64,000 nt of DNA. It comes from Epiperipatus broadwayi (lineage: Eukaryota > Onychophora > Udeonychophora > Euonychophora > Peripatidae). Each line of letters opens with the position of its first letter. Within the stretch, counting starts at the first letter, position 1. The notes beneath the pieces are model-generated. The model was not told where the DNA came from and searched no databases. It worked only from the letters and a program-made list of their open reading frames with translations. Of this stretch, positions 39,401 through 49,005 are shown in pieces. The translations under genes and the position numbers were made by a program. Location: NCBI GenBank assembly GCA_028023455.1, contig JAQFVV010000152.1, positions 804,001 through 868,000 of the forward strand, given 5' to 3'.

Positions 39401-39783
39401 TTAAGTCTAGTATTATAGAGGGCGTTTGAACTCAGACTTTCACATAACCCTCAACTATCCATACTATCACATATTGCTGACACTCTTGATCACCACATGT
39501 TAAAAAGATAAATAATATAAAGTGAGCATTGATTGTATATATGTGTGGAGATGATAATATGGACCAACTGATGCGTGCTGGTTTAGCATGAAATACGTGT
39601 ATTGGTGTTTATTTATCTTTTCAACATGTGTGTGATTAAGAGTATCAGCACTATGAGATAGTGTAGATAGTTGAGGGTCGTGTGAAAGTCTGAGTTTAAA
39701 CCCCCTATATATTATATATTAAAGTGCAGATATGAAAAAGCCTGTACTGTAAAACACAATTATATATTAAGTCTAGTATTATA
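39401..39783. mobile_element. Family B element B3 with 17-bp target-site duplication
   Basis: TTAAGTCTAGTATTATA occurs perfectly at 39401-39417 and 39767-39783, flanking a 349-bp element. The left tip GAGGGCGTTTGAACTCAGACTTTC is the inverted partner of GAAAGTCTGAGTTTAAACCCCC near 39685-39707. The right end then runs on about 60 bp through AAAAAGCCTGTACTGTA. It carries a hammerhead on the + strand (39563-39606) with a core change. Confidence 0.9.
39563..39606 (+). ncRNA. Hammerhead motif, family B, with core change A9 to C
   Basis: Stem I ACCAA pairs perfectly with UUGGU, and stem II GUGCU-GGUUU-AGCAU is intact, followed by GAA and AUACGUGU-A. The core reads CUGAUGC instead of CUGAUGA, so the conserved A9 is lost and cleavage should be strongly reduced. 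The preserved stems with a changed core make it a natural negative control for the copies at 37262 and 48810. Confidence 0.75.
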
Positions 39784-40426
39784 AAACTCAAGTGGCTTAC
39801 ACCTTTGAAATAATACATGATTAGAAAGATAATTATACATGATTAGAATCCTTTGAAATAATATGATCTGTTTTGTTTATAAATATCTATTTTTTTTTAA
39901 ATATTCTAAATATATGCAAAATTTTAAAATACTTTACTCTTTTTGTTGGTGAACCCTTTCAGTTGATATATAATTCTTCAAAATGTAGACTTGTATTACT
40001 TAAGTGCAAATAAATTACTTTAGGAAGTTTCAGTAGTGTAACTGTAAATAAATGATTAACAAAGATAAAGGAGCCTTCAAATAGCCTACTACATGGCAAA
40101 AGCCTGTACAACAATTACCATAAAGGAACAGTGAAGGAGAAAATATTACAACTTTAGAATTGATTGACAGTGAGAATTAAAATAGTTTTTATTTAATTTT
40201 TGTTGGATCCTCTAGCCCTAATTGTAATTAGATAACCATTTGTTATCCAATATTGGATGATTAAATGAATTATGTCTGACTATTTTAAAAGAAATTCTAA
40301 AACAGATTGGGACTATCAAAAAATCAAATTTTATCTTAATTCAAACCCAGGTTGTACTTATAATTATGTCAAATAATTTGTATTTAAAATTTTTAAAATA
40401 AATATTAAATTAATATTTTTTCATAG

Positions 40427-40637
40427 GATTCTCAAAAGTATGAAGACTGGAAACACTACAACTCTCCAGGAATTTTTGAAGTATTTGAAGAATTTAAATC
40501 ACTGGCTGTGTCACCGACATTACTATTAAACGAGCTTCCGTTACTACAACCTAGATTTTATAGTATTAGTTCATCTTTAAAAAAACACCCAGGAGAGATC
40601 CATGCAACAATCGCCGTTGTTACTTATAGAACACAAG
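40427..40637 (+). CDS. NOS: Nitric oxide synthase exon e: FAD-binding domain with RFYSISSS
   Basis: The 211-bp exon encodes DSQKYEDWKHYNSPGIFEVF and then a run through LLLNELPLLQPRFYSISSS. The RFYS motif (40553-40564) is the RxYS FAD-binding motif of FNR-type reductases, where Arg contacts the FAD phosphate and Tyr stacks on the flavin. It ends EIHATIAVVTYRTQ, comparable to EVHLTVAIVSYRT in neuronal NOS. The acceptor is ttcatag|GAT (phase 0) and the donor is CAAG|gtacgt (phase 1). This is one of the two strongest exons for identification. Confidence 0.96.
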
Positions 40638-41193
40638 GTACGTATATATTTATATCTATAATGACCAGTTCCAAACAATGTAAATATTAATTTAAAAAAA
40701 GGAGAAAATCATAGCAAGACTAAAAAATCATTTAACAAATTTTATCAAACTTAAATTCGCAAAAAGTTATGTCTCTGTTGATCTTAATTCCAAAATTATT
40801 TTTGTCATATAAAAAAAAAACAGCAAAAAGAATAAAAAATAAACTTTTATATACATTTTATTATTATATATATTTGCATACATCTTTCTGTTGATTTTGT
40901 GTAATTTATATTGTAATGATAACTCTCGTTTTATCTCTTATATATGTCTTTATTATATATTCTGTACTTATTAATATCAAATCATTACAATTTTTTTTTA
41001 CAAATATTCAATTTTCTACACTCTCAAGTTAGACACTAATAATTATTACTAATGTTTTATTAAATTAGTAGTTGGTGTTTAAGTTACTAGTACAAAAATA
41101 AATCTTATAATGTTATATTTTTTCATTCAAAAATAAAAATATATTTAATATGAATTGCTTTCATGTATTTCCATATATATATTTGATTTAAAG
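40638..41193 (+). other. NOS intron 5 (556 bp)
   Basis: From gtacgt to ttgatttaaag, phase 1. It is AT-rich with no inserted element seen. Confidence 0.9.
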
Positions 41194-41281
41194 GTGGTAC
41201 TGGTCCTTTACGTTACGGAGTATGTTCTACTTATTTAGACAGAATTGAAGAAGGAGAAATGGTGCCTTGTTTTGTCAGAGG
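41194..41281 (+). CDS. NOS: Nitric oxide synthase exon f: FAD-binding domain with GVCS
   Basis: The 88-bp exon encodes [20 protein letters not shown] and then [10 protein letters not shown]. This matches PIHHGVCSSWLNRI followed by VPCFVRG in animal NOS. The GVCS motif (41217-41228) contributes to the FAD pyrophosphate site. The linker before GVCS is shorter or different from vertebrate isoforms. It enters in phase 1 and leaves in phase 2 (AGAGG|gtatac). The split Gly codon is completed by A of exon g. Confidence 0.95.
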
Positions 41282-42449
41282 GTATACTTTTTTTATGCAT
41301 GCACACACATTATACATTAATATTATATATATGTAGACACAATATGTGCTGCATCAATATGTATTATTTCTATTATATACTATCTAGAATTAGGTTAGTG
41401 AATTATGTTGTTTAAGACAAGACTTAAAAATTGGGTCTTTTATAATTATTTAGAAAACCTCATAGTGCAAAGATTGCACATTCACCTATCAAATGAAATT
41501 CTTTCAAGTGAATTAAATTATAGCTGGCCCATAGTCTGCTTAGCAAACTATGCAAAATTGGTTAGTAAACAGTTATCTTAAGTTAGAGGTAAAATAAAAA
41601 ATGGTTCAAACCATAACTGCCTGGGAATTGGGAAGCCTAGTTAGTGATGCTTTCTCCTTAAGTGTTCTTTTAATAAATGTGATTGAAGAAGTCCCTGCAA
41701 TGGGCTAGTTCTTATGAATGACTATTTTATTACTTTTTTAAAATTATCTATTGAGGGATGCAATAGATAATACTAGAAAAAAATATATAGTAAAATAAAA
41801 AGAAATATTTTTATTAAAAAATATAAAAAAATTATTAATATAAAAAATGCCAAATAAAGAAACAAAATAATAAATTTAAGTAAATAAAAAAGCAAGTTAT
41901 AATTATTAAATCATTTTTTGGGTTTTAATTATAGCAAATAGCTTAGTAGCTTTATAATTTGGTGTTTAAATATAATTTTTTCCACAAAAATTATAATCAG
42001 CTGAGTGATTTTTAGGATGTTGTAAGTAATTGTATTTTTTAATGTTCGATTTAGAAAAATTATTTTTGATTATTATTGCAAAGATATTAGTCAAATTATT
42101 TGGACTACATTACATGAATATATGTAATAGTAATAATCAGCCATTAAGCTAATGCACTTTGTGGATTTTTAACTATAAATGAATACTCTCATATCACTAT
42201 ATAAAATAAATATCTCATTTGCATGAATATATATAAAATAGTATTTAAAAAGTTAATATTATAAGAAATTATAATTGGGGATTGGAAATGAAAGCTATAG
42301 AAGGTAATAAAAATTTCAAAAGTATAAACATCTAGATACTGATATGGAAGTTATTTCAGCAAAAAAAAAAAAAAGAATAAACAATTACTAAAAAGAGAAA
42401 TGGCATCATGAAATGTTCAAAGAATTATATAGTAAGAAATAACAAGAAA

Positions 42450-43435
42450 GCAATTTAACCACTATAGTCACAACATCTTAATTGTCAAGTATTTTAAATG
42501 AAAAGTTGAGACATGCAGTTAAATGTATAAAGAACAGAATATCTCCAAAAAGAGATAGAATTATTATTGATAACTTAAAAGAAGCAGGTAAAAAAATGGA
42601 AAAGTTATTGACAATATGATTCATCAAATGCCAAATGGTAATGTTATGTCAGATGATTGGAAGAATGCAATAATGACAAAGATATTTAAGAAAGGCGATA
42701 AAGAAGATTTACAAAATACAGGTATGTCACTTCTATGGAAGATCTTTACCAAGAGAATTACAACTTGTCTTCAGAAAAGTTTGATCTTGAATTAATCAAA
42801 GAAGAATCTTGATTTAAAGATGGTTTTGTCATAATGGATCATATCCAAATATTTAGCTTTGTTATAAAAAGAACCAATGCTTACTAATTGTTATTGTTTG
42901 TATTTGTAAATTATGAAAAAAAACTTCCATGGAAATTACAGCTTTAGACCATAAAAAGTGTAACAGTCATGATAAGATTACATGGGATACTACAATTATT
43001 AGTGTTAAGATGTGTGACAGTGATTTCATGACCTTCATAATTTTTTGCACTAGTTTTATTTTGAAGATTAAAATGAAAATACATGTAAAATTATATTAAA
43101 GTATTTGGATTTTGCAACTGAAATATTTGAATTTTGCACATAATACTCCTGAGCTTAAGAAAATGTTACAAACAGATGAATATAAAAAAATAGGACTAAA
43201 GAAAAATTCTAAAAAGTCTAAAATAATGTTCAATGGAAATTTTCAGAAGAAAATAATGATTGATTATCATGAATTTAAAAAAGGTAATAAAAACAATGGG
43301 ATAATAAAGAAATTAATCGTAGAATTTTGGAAAAATAATTTAAAACTAAATATTCCTATGTGTTTAAAAAAGAAGTTTTTTGACAGATTTATTTTATCAG
43401 TTATTATGTATAGATATGAGATTAAGATAGTTTAG
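42450..43435 (+). mobile_element. Decayed RTE-like LINE (reverse transcriptase region)
   Basis: Frame-shifted blocks follow RTE order. Near 42510-42600 a block reads AVKCIKNRIS...IIIDNLKEAGK (compare AIKxMKNGKAPGxDxIxxxLLKEAG). Near 42650-42710 one reads DDWKNAIMTKIFKKGDKEDL (compare EWKxxIIVxLxKKGDxxxxxNYR), and near 42830 a short HIQ segment follows. A 107-codon frame (43112-43435) has ELKKMLQTDEYKKIGLKKNS, SKIMFNG and LCLKKKFFDRFILSVIMYRYE, the latter close to PLCLKRKVFDQCVLPVMTYG. Stops and frameshifts show it is dead. The C-terminal end present in the copy at 10272 starts where this one stops. Confidence 0.7.
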
Positions 43436-44178
43436 ATCACTCAACAAACTATGGATAAATATTTTTATAGATTTATCATATTAATAACAAATTAACTTAA
43501 CCAAAACAATCATTTATTTATGATAATTGATTCACATATTTACTAAACATAAGTATTATTAAGATTACTTTACAATATAACAATCGGATAGATTAGTCTT
43601 ACCGTATCTGCTGTACAGGACTCCACTAGGCCATTTGAACCTAGAAAATTTATAGAGTAGGCAGATACGCACTGTTAAAAATCCAACTTTTATTTTATTG
43701 ACCGTTTGCCCTTGCCACTAGCTCAGAGAGACACAGAGATTTATAACATATGAATTCTTATCTAAAAATATTTTCAATATTAAAAAAAAAAAATAGAAGC
43801 CACTGCCAGTAATAACACACACAAACATTTATTTAAACATCTATAAGATTTAAAATTATTTTAGTATCACTTTTCCTTTAAAATTTAACTTACATTTTAA
43901 CTTGGATTTTAGAATTTAATTTATGTTTTAACATTTATAAGTTCGCACAGATGAGTTTAATATTTTTATTTAAGTGTTGAATATGAATAGACTACATAGA
44001 TTGCATTTGAAAAGAAAATATTCTATCCCTTATTTAACCTTGGGCCAAAAGTTCGCAGTTAAACTAACATCAATCTATCTGATACATCGATGTATTCAAT
44101 GCAGCATGATACGACAGCACAAATACCATACTGTCAGGAATGTACACCTGAACAGCATGGTTATAGAAGACATTGACT

Positions 44179-44214
44179 CTCATCCAGACAGGAATACTAC
44201 ATCTGTCTGATGAG
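44179..44214 (+). other. Strong hairpin (12-bp stem, 11-nt loop)
   Basis: CTCAT(C)CAGACAG pairs with CTGTCTGATGAG around the loop GAATACTACAT, with a single bulged C. It lies in a small GC-richer patch (44100-44290) directly before an A10 run. It may be the 3' structure of a retroelement, but the family was not recognised. Confidence 0.5.
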
Positions 44215-44884
44215 AAGAGCAATAAAAAAAAAACTCCATAGGAAGGGACTGCGTTTTCCGTCTCCTGCAAGTAGCGGACCTCATACTACATTTACTAATT
44301 ACACCAATATATCCAATCCATTGACCCAATCTAACTATGAAACAAATAACCTAAGATTACCCTCCCTTAAACTAATATAACTTTAAGAATCTATGCAGCC
44401 ATTCATGCCTGACTTACATTTAACATTTATTAAAAGTTGTTTATACAAAAAAAAATCATAATAAAAATTTAAAAGGACAAAAAAAAATTAATGGAAATGA
44501 TTTACAAAAAATAATAATACATTCAATAAAATAATTATTAATAACTGATTAAGTTTGGTCAGATAGGCATCTCTACTGCAATAATTTAAATACTGAAAGG
44601 TTTAGAATTTAGAGTTATTGTTTTGAAAATGTTCATAAAGTTCTTACAGTTTTAAAAGTTTATTTTTATCCGTTGCTTGCCATTTGGGATCCAGCGTTAA
44701 ACCCCCCGATGTCCTGTGGTCTGCAATATAAAAAAATGATTGGTCATTTCTTTCTTTTTTTTTAAACAAAACTGAAGGGATTGAAGAGTGTGTCTTTTCA
44801 ATCCCTTCTCCTTCAACTCTCTCCGCACTAACACATATAGCACACCTCTCTATCTTCTCTAAAAAAAATTCATTTTTATTTCCA

Positions 44885-45375
44885 AACTTTTCCTTTTATA
44901 GTAGAATTTTGGATTCAGTGGACATTATGTCATGATGATGGTGATGGTATTTTCATTGAGGTCCATTTCCTGAGGGATTTCTTTTATTGGCTATTAGTTT
45001 CTTTTGTTTTTTCTCTCCTATCTGACCTTCACTTCTACATTTTGGAATGCCCAAGGGCTAGTTTACTTTTACTAATTAAAATAATCATTTCCATTTTATA
45101 CAATAGAATTAATTAAATTATTGTACATTGTTTTTATCTTTAAATCTTTTAAGTCTTTTTCTTAATATTTAGTTTTAAAACTTTTTCTTTTTTTTTAATA
45201 AAGTTTTCTTTTAATAATTTTTCATCTGTGCGATTTTATATATTAGAGTTTAGATGATTTTTAATTTTCAATTTTTAATTCTTAAAAAAGAAGTTTTTAT
45301 TTGCGAACTTTTAATTTTCGTGACTAATCTTTAGAAAAAAATTAATGTAATGGCATATGTTCCCGTTACAACAAC
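44885..45375. repeat. Dispersed repeat family E, copy 2
   Basis: This shares the same ordered blocks as 28545-29040 (CTATCTGACCTTC, TGCCCAAGGGCTA, ATCATTTCCATTTTA, CATCTGTGCGATTTT, GGCATATGT then CCGTTAC). Nothing coding was seen. The two copies are in the same orientation, in introns 1 and 6. Confidence 0.6.
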
Positions 45376-46318
45376 AAACACATCGGGAAATTATTTTTTA
45401 TAGATTAAAAACAATAATATTACAATATTTTTGTTTGCTTTGGATAATGTGATATTAAATAAAATTGTTACTTATCTTCACGTATTTGTTCTTTGAGGCC
45501 TCACCTGTAACCCATAAAAGCAGGTAAAATATAATTGAGTAGAATTATTATTCTTCATTAATAATCCATATCCAACTTTATTTTAAACAATATTTTTTTA
45601 TCCTTTGGCTTCCCTGTTGATCAAATATATTCTAAATGATGATATATCCATTAATTTTGAAGAAAGAAATTTATATTACACAATACTTAATTGTATAATT
45701 CCTACTTCACATTAATTTCTTCGTCCAATCTCCTGCGAAATGTTATAGAAGATGAGGGGATAAACCCCTCCCTTTAACAATCCATGCGTTTTGCTTTCTG
45801 ATCATTAAAATATATGATTATTATTAATATTCAGTTTTAAAAATGAGGGATTTGAAAATACATGTTATTCAGTTTAATGTACAATATTCTTCTTCCTTAG
45901 CAGGTAATAATTTCAATGAATTGTTTTATTAGTTTTCCTACCTTATCTAACATCTTACAAATCAACTAATTTACATAAATAAAAGTAATACAAAGAAAAA
46001 ATATTTTTTTATAAATTGTAACAATAAGTAAATAATAATCTAGAATAACATTTTTTTATTTATTCTAGATATCAAATAATGATATTAATTTTATAAAAAA
46101 ATTTAATACTAATATGAATATTTTTATAACTATCCGTTTATTATAACATGCACACACATCACCTATTGACCAGGATACTTATACATAACCAAAAAACTAA
46201 AATTAAGTTGATAAAAAATCAAGTCAGATGACCTAATTTTAATAAAGCTCGTATTTACAAATGTTATATATAGAGTAAGTTTAAAAAAAACTCTTAACAA
46301 GCTTCAAAAATACCTTCA

Positions 46319-46360
46319 ACCTCAGACTGTGGTTTCTGCCTCTAGCGTCATCAGTGAGGT
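46319..46360 (-). ncRNA. Type I hammerhead motif, array unit 1
   Basis: On the - strand: ACCUCA, CUGAUGA, CGCUAGAGGCA, GAA, AC-CACA-GU, C, UGAGGU. Stem I has 6 perfect pairs and the core is intact. Stem II is weak, with two G-C pairs (GC/GC) framed by a C against A. Stem III is two pairs. The cleavage triplet is GUC. Confidence 0.72.
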
Positions 46361-46687
46361 GCTAGGGAATAAAAATACTAGAACTAGTCCAGCATTTTAT
46401 CAATGCCTAACTATTGAGAAGAAAATATGAAACTTTCAGACATTTAAATGTCCAAAAATCCAGCTATCTAACTCAAATAGCTGTATGGGACTGAACCAAG
46501 TTCAGATACACCATATATTAATAGCTCTAGCAATATAAAATCGCCAAAGCATTAATAGCAAAAAACTAAAATTAAATTGATAAAAAATCAAGTCAGATGA
46601 CCTAATTTTAATAAAGCTCCTATTTACAAATGTTATATATAGAGTAAGTTAAAAACAAACTCTTATGAAGCTTCAAAAATACCCTCA

Positions 46688-46729
46688 ACCTCAGACCGCG
46701 GTTTCTGCCTCTAGCGTCATCAGTGAGGT
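46688..46729 (-). ncRNA. Type I hammerhead motif, array unit 2
   Basis: Exactly 369 bp from unit 1. The core CUGAUGA/GAA is intact and stem I is ACCUCA/UGAGGU. Stem III is ACC-GC-GGU, which is a self-complementary ACCGCGGU. That would allow two hammerheads to pair through stem III as a dimer. The predicted cut lies between 46694 and 46693. Confidence 0.78.
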
Positions 46730-47056
46730 GCTAGGGAATAAAAATACTAGAACTAGTCCAGCATTTTATCAATGCCTAACTATTGAGAAGAAAATCTGAA
46801 ACCTTCAGACATTTAAATGTCCAAAAATCCAGCTATCTAACTCAAATAGCAGTATGGGACTGAACCAAATTCAGATACACCATATATTAATAGCTCTAGC
46901 AATATAAAATCGCCAAAGCCTTAATAACAAAAAACTAAAATTAAATTGATAAAAAATCAAGTCAGATGACCTAATTTTAATAAAGCTCATATTTACAAAT
47001 GTTATATATAGAGTAAGTTAAAAACAAACTCTTAACAAGCTTCAAAAATACCCTCA

Positions 47057-47098
47057 ACCTCAGACCACGGTTTCTGCATCTAGCGTCATCAGTGAGGT
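47057..47098 (-). ncRNA. Type I hammerhead motif, array unit 3
   Basis: 369 bp from unit 2. Stem I ACCUCA/UGAGGU, core CUGAUGA, stem II region CGCUAGAUGCA (GC/GC with loop UAGAU), GAA, stem III ACC-GU-GGU, site GUC. Cutting here and in unit 2 would release a 369-nt monomer. Confidence 0.78.
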
Positions 47099-47430
47099 GT
47101 TAGGGAATAAAAATACTAGAACTAGTCTAGCATTTTATCAATGCCTAGCTATATATAACATTTGTAAATACAAGCTTTATTAAAATTAGGTCATCTGACT
47201 TGATTTTTTATCAATTTAATTTTAGTTTTTTGTTATTAAGGCTTTGGCAATTTTATATTGCTAGAGCTATTAATATATGGTGTATCTGAATTTGGTTCAG
47301 TCCCATACTGCTATTTGAGTTAGATAGCTGGATTTTTGGACATTTAAATGTCTGAAGGTTTCAGATTTTCTTCTCAATAGTTAGGCATTGATAAAATGCT
47401 AGACTAGTTCTAGTATTTTTATTCCCTAAC

Positions 47431-47472
47431 ACCTCACTGATGACACTAGATGCAGAAACCATGGTCTGAGGT
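47431..47472 (+). ncRNA. Type I hammerhead motif, inverted unit (+ strand)
   Basis: ACCUCA, CUGAUGA, CACUAGAUGCA, GAA, ACC-AU-GGU, C, UGAGGU. The core and stems I and III are kept. One change in the stem II strand (G to A) leaves stem II almost unpaired, so this copy is likely weaker. It would be present in NOS pre-mRNA, since it is on the gene's sense strand. Confidence 0.7.
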
Positions 47473-47607
47473 TGAGGGTATTTTTGAAGCTTGTTAAGAG
47501 TTTGTTTTTAACTTACTCTATATATAACATTTATACATAACCAGTATGAATTACCGTTCTTTATTAATCTTTTATTATAACTTCTGAAATTTTTGTAATT
47601 ATTAAAG

Positions 47608-47863
47608 AGGAAGTCAACCTCCGATAATGCGCTATTTCTTGAATATTATAAATCTCTGTGCAGTCACAATTCAATATTTGATTATAACATCAGCACCCAA
47701 TAAACTCCAGCCCTGATATAAGCATGGTCAATGAGAGTTGGTATATATACAAATATGCTCTAAACTTAAGTGACACTTAAGTTTTAAAAACTCTTACTGG
47801 TGAGTGAGTGTGCAGAGATTTATAATATTCAAGAAATAGCACATTATCGGAGGTTGACTTCCT
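47608..47863. mobile_element. MITE-like element with about 55-bp inverted ends
   Basis: AGGAAGTCAACCTCCGATAA at 47608 continues for about 55 bp as the near-perfect inverse of 47809-47863. The middle (about 145 bp) is unrelated and AT-rich. No target-site duplication could be fixed, and no transposase is present. It lies 65 bp after the hammerhead array. Confidence 0.75.
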
Positions 47864-48028
47864 ATTTAATCACTCTTTATTTACTTTAAATAATTTTTTT
47901 TACAATAACAATAAAATCATAGCTTTTGTTTTTATTTTAAATACTTTCTAGTTTCGTGTAAACTTTATAGTTTCAATATATATAATATTTAAATACAAGT
48001 ATATCGTTTATATTGAACATAAAATATA

Positions 48029-48625
48029 ATTTGGAAGGGATTGGAACTTTTCAATTTACCTACAGCTATCCACTCCATCTTATACAAGTGATACACATAC
48101 ATAACAGGCAAAAACTCTTCATATAGTAGTGCCACCTTGTGCTAAGCAGAGTGATCAATGGATGTCAAAAGGCTTGTGTATAAAATCCCTATCTAGTGCC
48201 TACTCATCCAATATTCCCAGTCTAGTTTCTGGCTTGTGCAGCATTAGATTAGGGATTTTATGCACAAGCCTTCTGGCATCCATTGATTACTCTGGTTAGC
48301 ACAAGGTGGCACTACTATATGGAGAGTTTTTGCCTGTTTACTAACAGTTATGTGCTAGCATGAGATGGTGATCATGTGATGTTTAGTGGGATACACATAC
48401 ATACAAAAAAGATAAATGATCTCCAATATACATACTTCATGCTGAGCCAGCACTCATCAGTTGATCTGGGCCAACTAATGAGTGCTGGTTTAACACAAAA
48501 TATAAATATTGGTGTCTATTTACTTTTTACATGTGTACATGGTCATATGTATTTGTTGTATAAAATGGAGTGGATAGCTGTAGGGAGTATGACAGTCTGT
48601 GTTCTAATCCTTTCTAACTATATGT
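48029..48625. mobile_element. Family B foldback element B4, split by a family A insertion
   Basis: GGAAGGGATTGGAAC near 48036 is the inverted partner of GTTCTAATCCTTTC near 48599. Removing 48104-48389 and one 14-bp duplication gives a continuous family B foldback. Its two hammerheads are arranged head to head at 48422-48465 (- strand, A15.1 to G) and 48471-48514 (+ strand, CUAAUGA). Both cores carry inactivating changes, consistent with an older insertion. Confidence 0.75.
48090..48403. mobile_element. Family A foldback element A4 with 14-bp target-site duplication, nested in B4
   Basis: GATACACATACATA occurs perfectly at 48090-48103 and 48390-48403. The 286-bp insert starts ACAGGCAAAAACTC and folds back: GAGAGTTTTTGCCTGT lies near 48320-48337. 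It continues about 50 bp further on the right to GTGATGTTTAGTGG. The fold junction cuts through the hammerhead, so CUGAUGA is absent while the GCCAGAAACTAG segment remains on the - strand. Confidence 0.9.
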
Positions 48626-48699
48626 AAAAGTGGCAACAAATGTAAAATGCTCTGGTATATAAGAATAAATCATATTTAATCTTCACATAATAATTAAAG

Positions 48700-49005
48700 T
48701 AAGGTTGTGAGGTGCAGTGAATTGAAGCCTATCCATTAAAGTATGAAGATTGGCTATCTTAATATAAGCTGGGCATTGATTGTATATATGTGTGGAAATG
48801 ATAATCTGGACCAACTGATGAGTGCTGGTTTAGCATGAAATATGTTTATTGATGAATATTTATCTTTTCAACATGTGTGTGATCATGTGTGCCAGTAGTA
48901 TGAGGTAGCATGGACAGTTGAGGGTTGTGCGAAAGTCTGAGTTCAAATGCCCTATATATTACATATTGGAGTGCAGATATGAAAAAGCCTTTACTGTAGA
49001 AAAAA
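48700..49005 (+). mobile_element. Family B element B5
   Basis: This parallels 37160-37410 and 39520-39766: a CCATTAAAGTATGAA block, the hammerhead, a TTGAGGGTTGTGCGAAAGTC block, CCCTATATATTACATATT and the AAAAAGCCTTTACTGTA tail. It lacks the left inverted tip seen in B2 and B3. No target-site duplication was fixed. Confidence 0.75.
48810..48853 (+). ncRNA. Type I hammerhead motif, family B (core intact)
   Basis: ACCAA, CUGAUGA, GUGCU-GGUUU-AGCAU, GAA, AUAUGUUU, A, UUGAU. The core and 5-bp stem II are complete. Stem III is reduced to one or two pairs and stem I has one C-A mismatch. Sense to NOS. Confidence 0.68.

Larger units (their letters stand above)
34116..40426 (+). other. NOS intron 4 (6.3 kb)
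   Basis: From gtcagt to ttcatag, phase 0. 34116-35600 and 39784-40426 show nothing beyond AT-rich sequence. The rest holds a CpG-rich island, telomere-like repeats, two family B foldbacks and one large family A element. Confidence 0.85.
46179..47543. mobile_element. Family A tandem hammerhead array A3 (retrozyme-like) with 13-bp target-site duplication
   Basis: TTATACATAACCA at 46179-46191 and 47531-47543 flanks a 1,339-bp insertion. Units begin AAAAACTAAAATTAA at 46192, 46561 and 46930, an exact 369-bp period for two full units and a partial third. From about 47153 the sequence turns round. A full-length inverted, permuted copy runs to 47530, starting and ending at the same TATATAACAT site. 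It is closest to unit 3, sharing its GCATCT and GTGTT variants. Each unit has one hammerhead core (- strand in the direct units, + strand in the inverted one). No protein is encoded. Confidence 0.92.

Noticed and set aside
44179-44240. CUGAUGAG hairpin as a hammerhead
   Set aside because: CUGAUGAG is base-paired in the hairpin and no GAAA follows at a suitable distance.
46192-47150. CRISPR-like or satellite array
   Set aside because: The units are long (369 bp) with no short spacers. The array is flanked by a target-site duplication and carries ribozyme motifs, and the sequence context is an animal intron.
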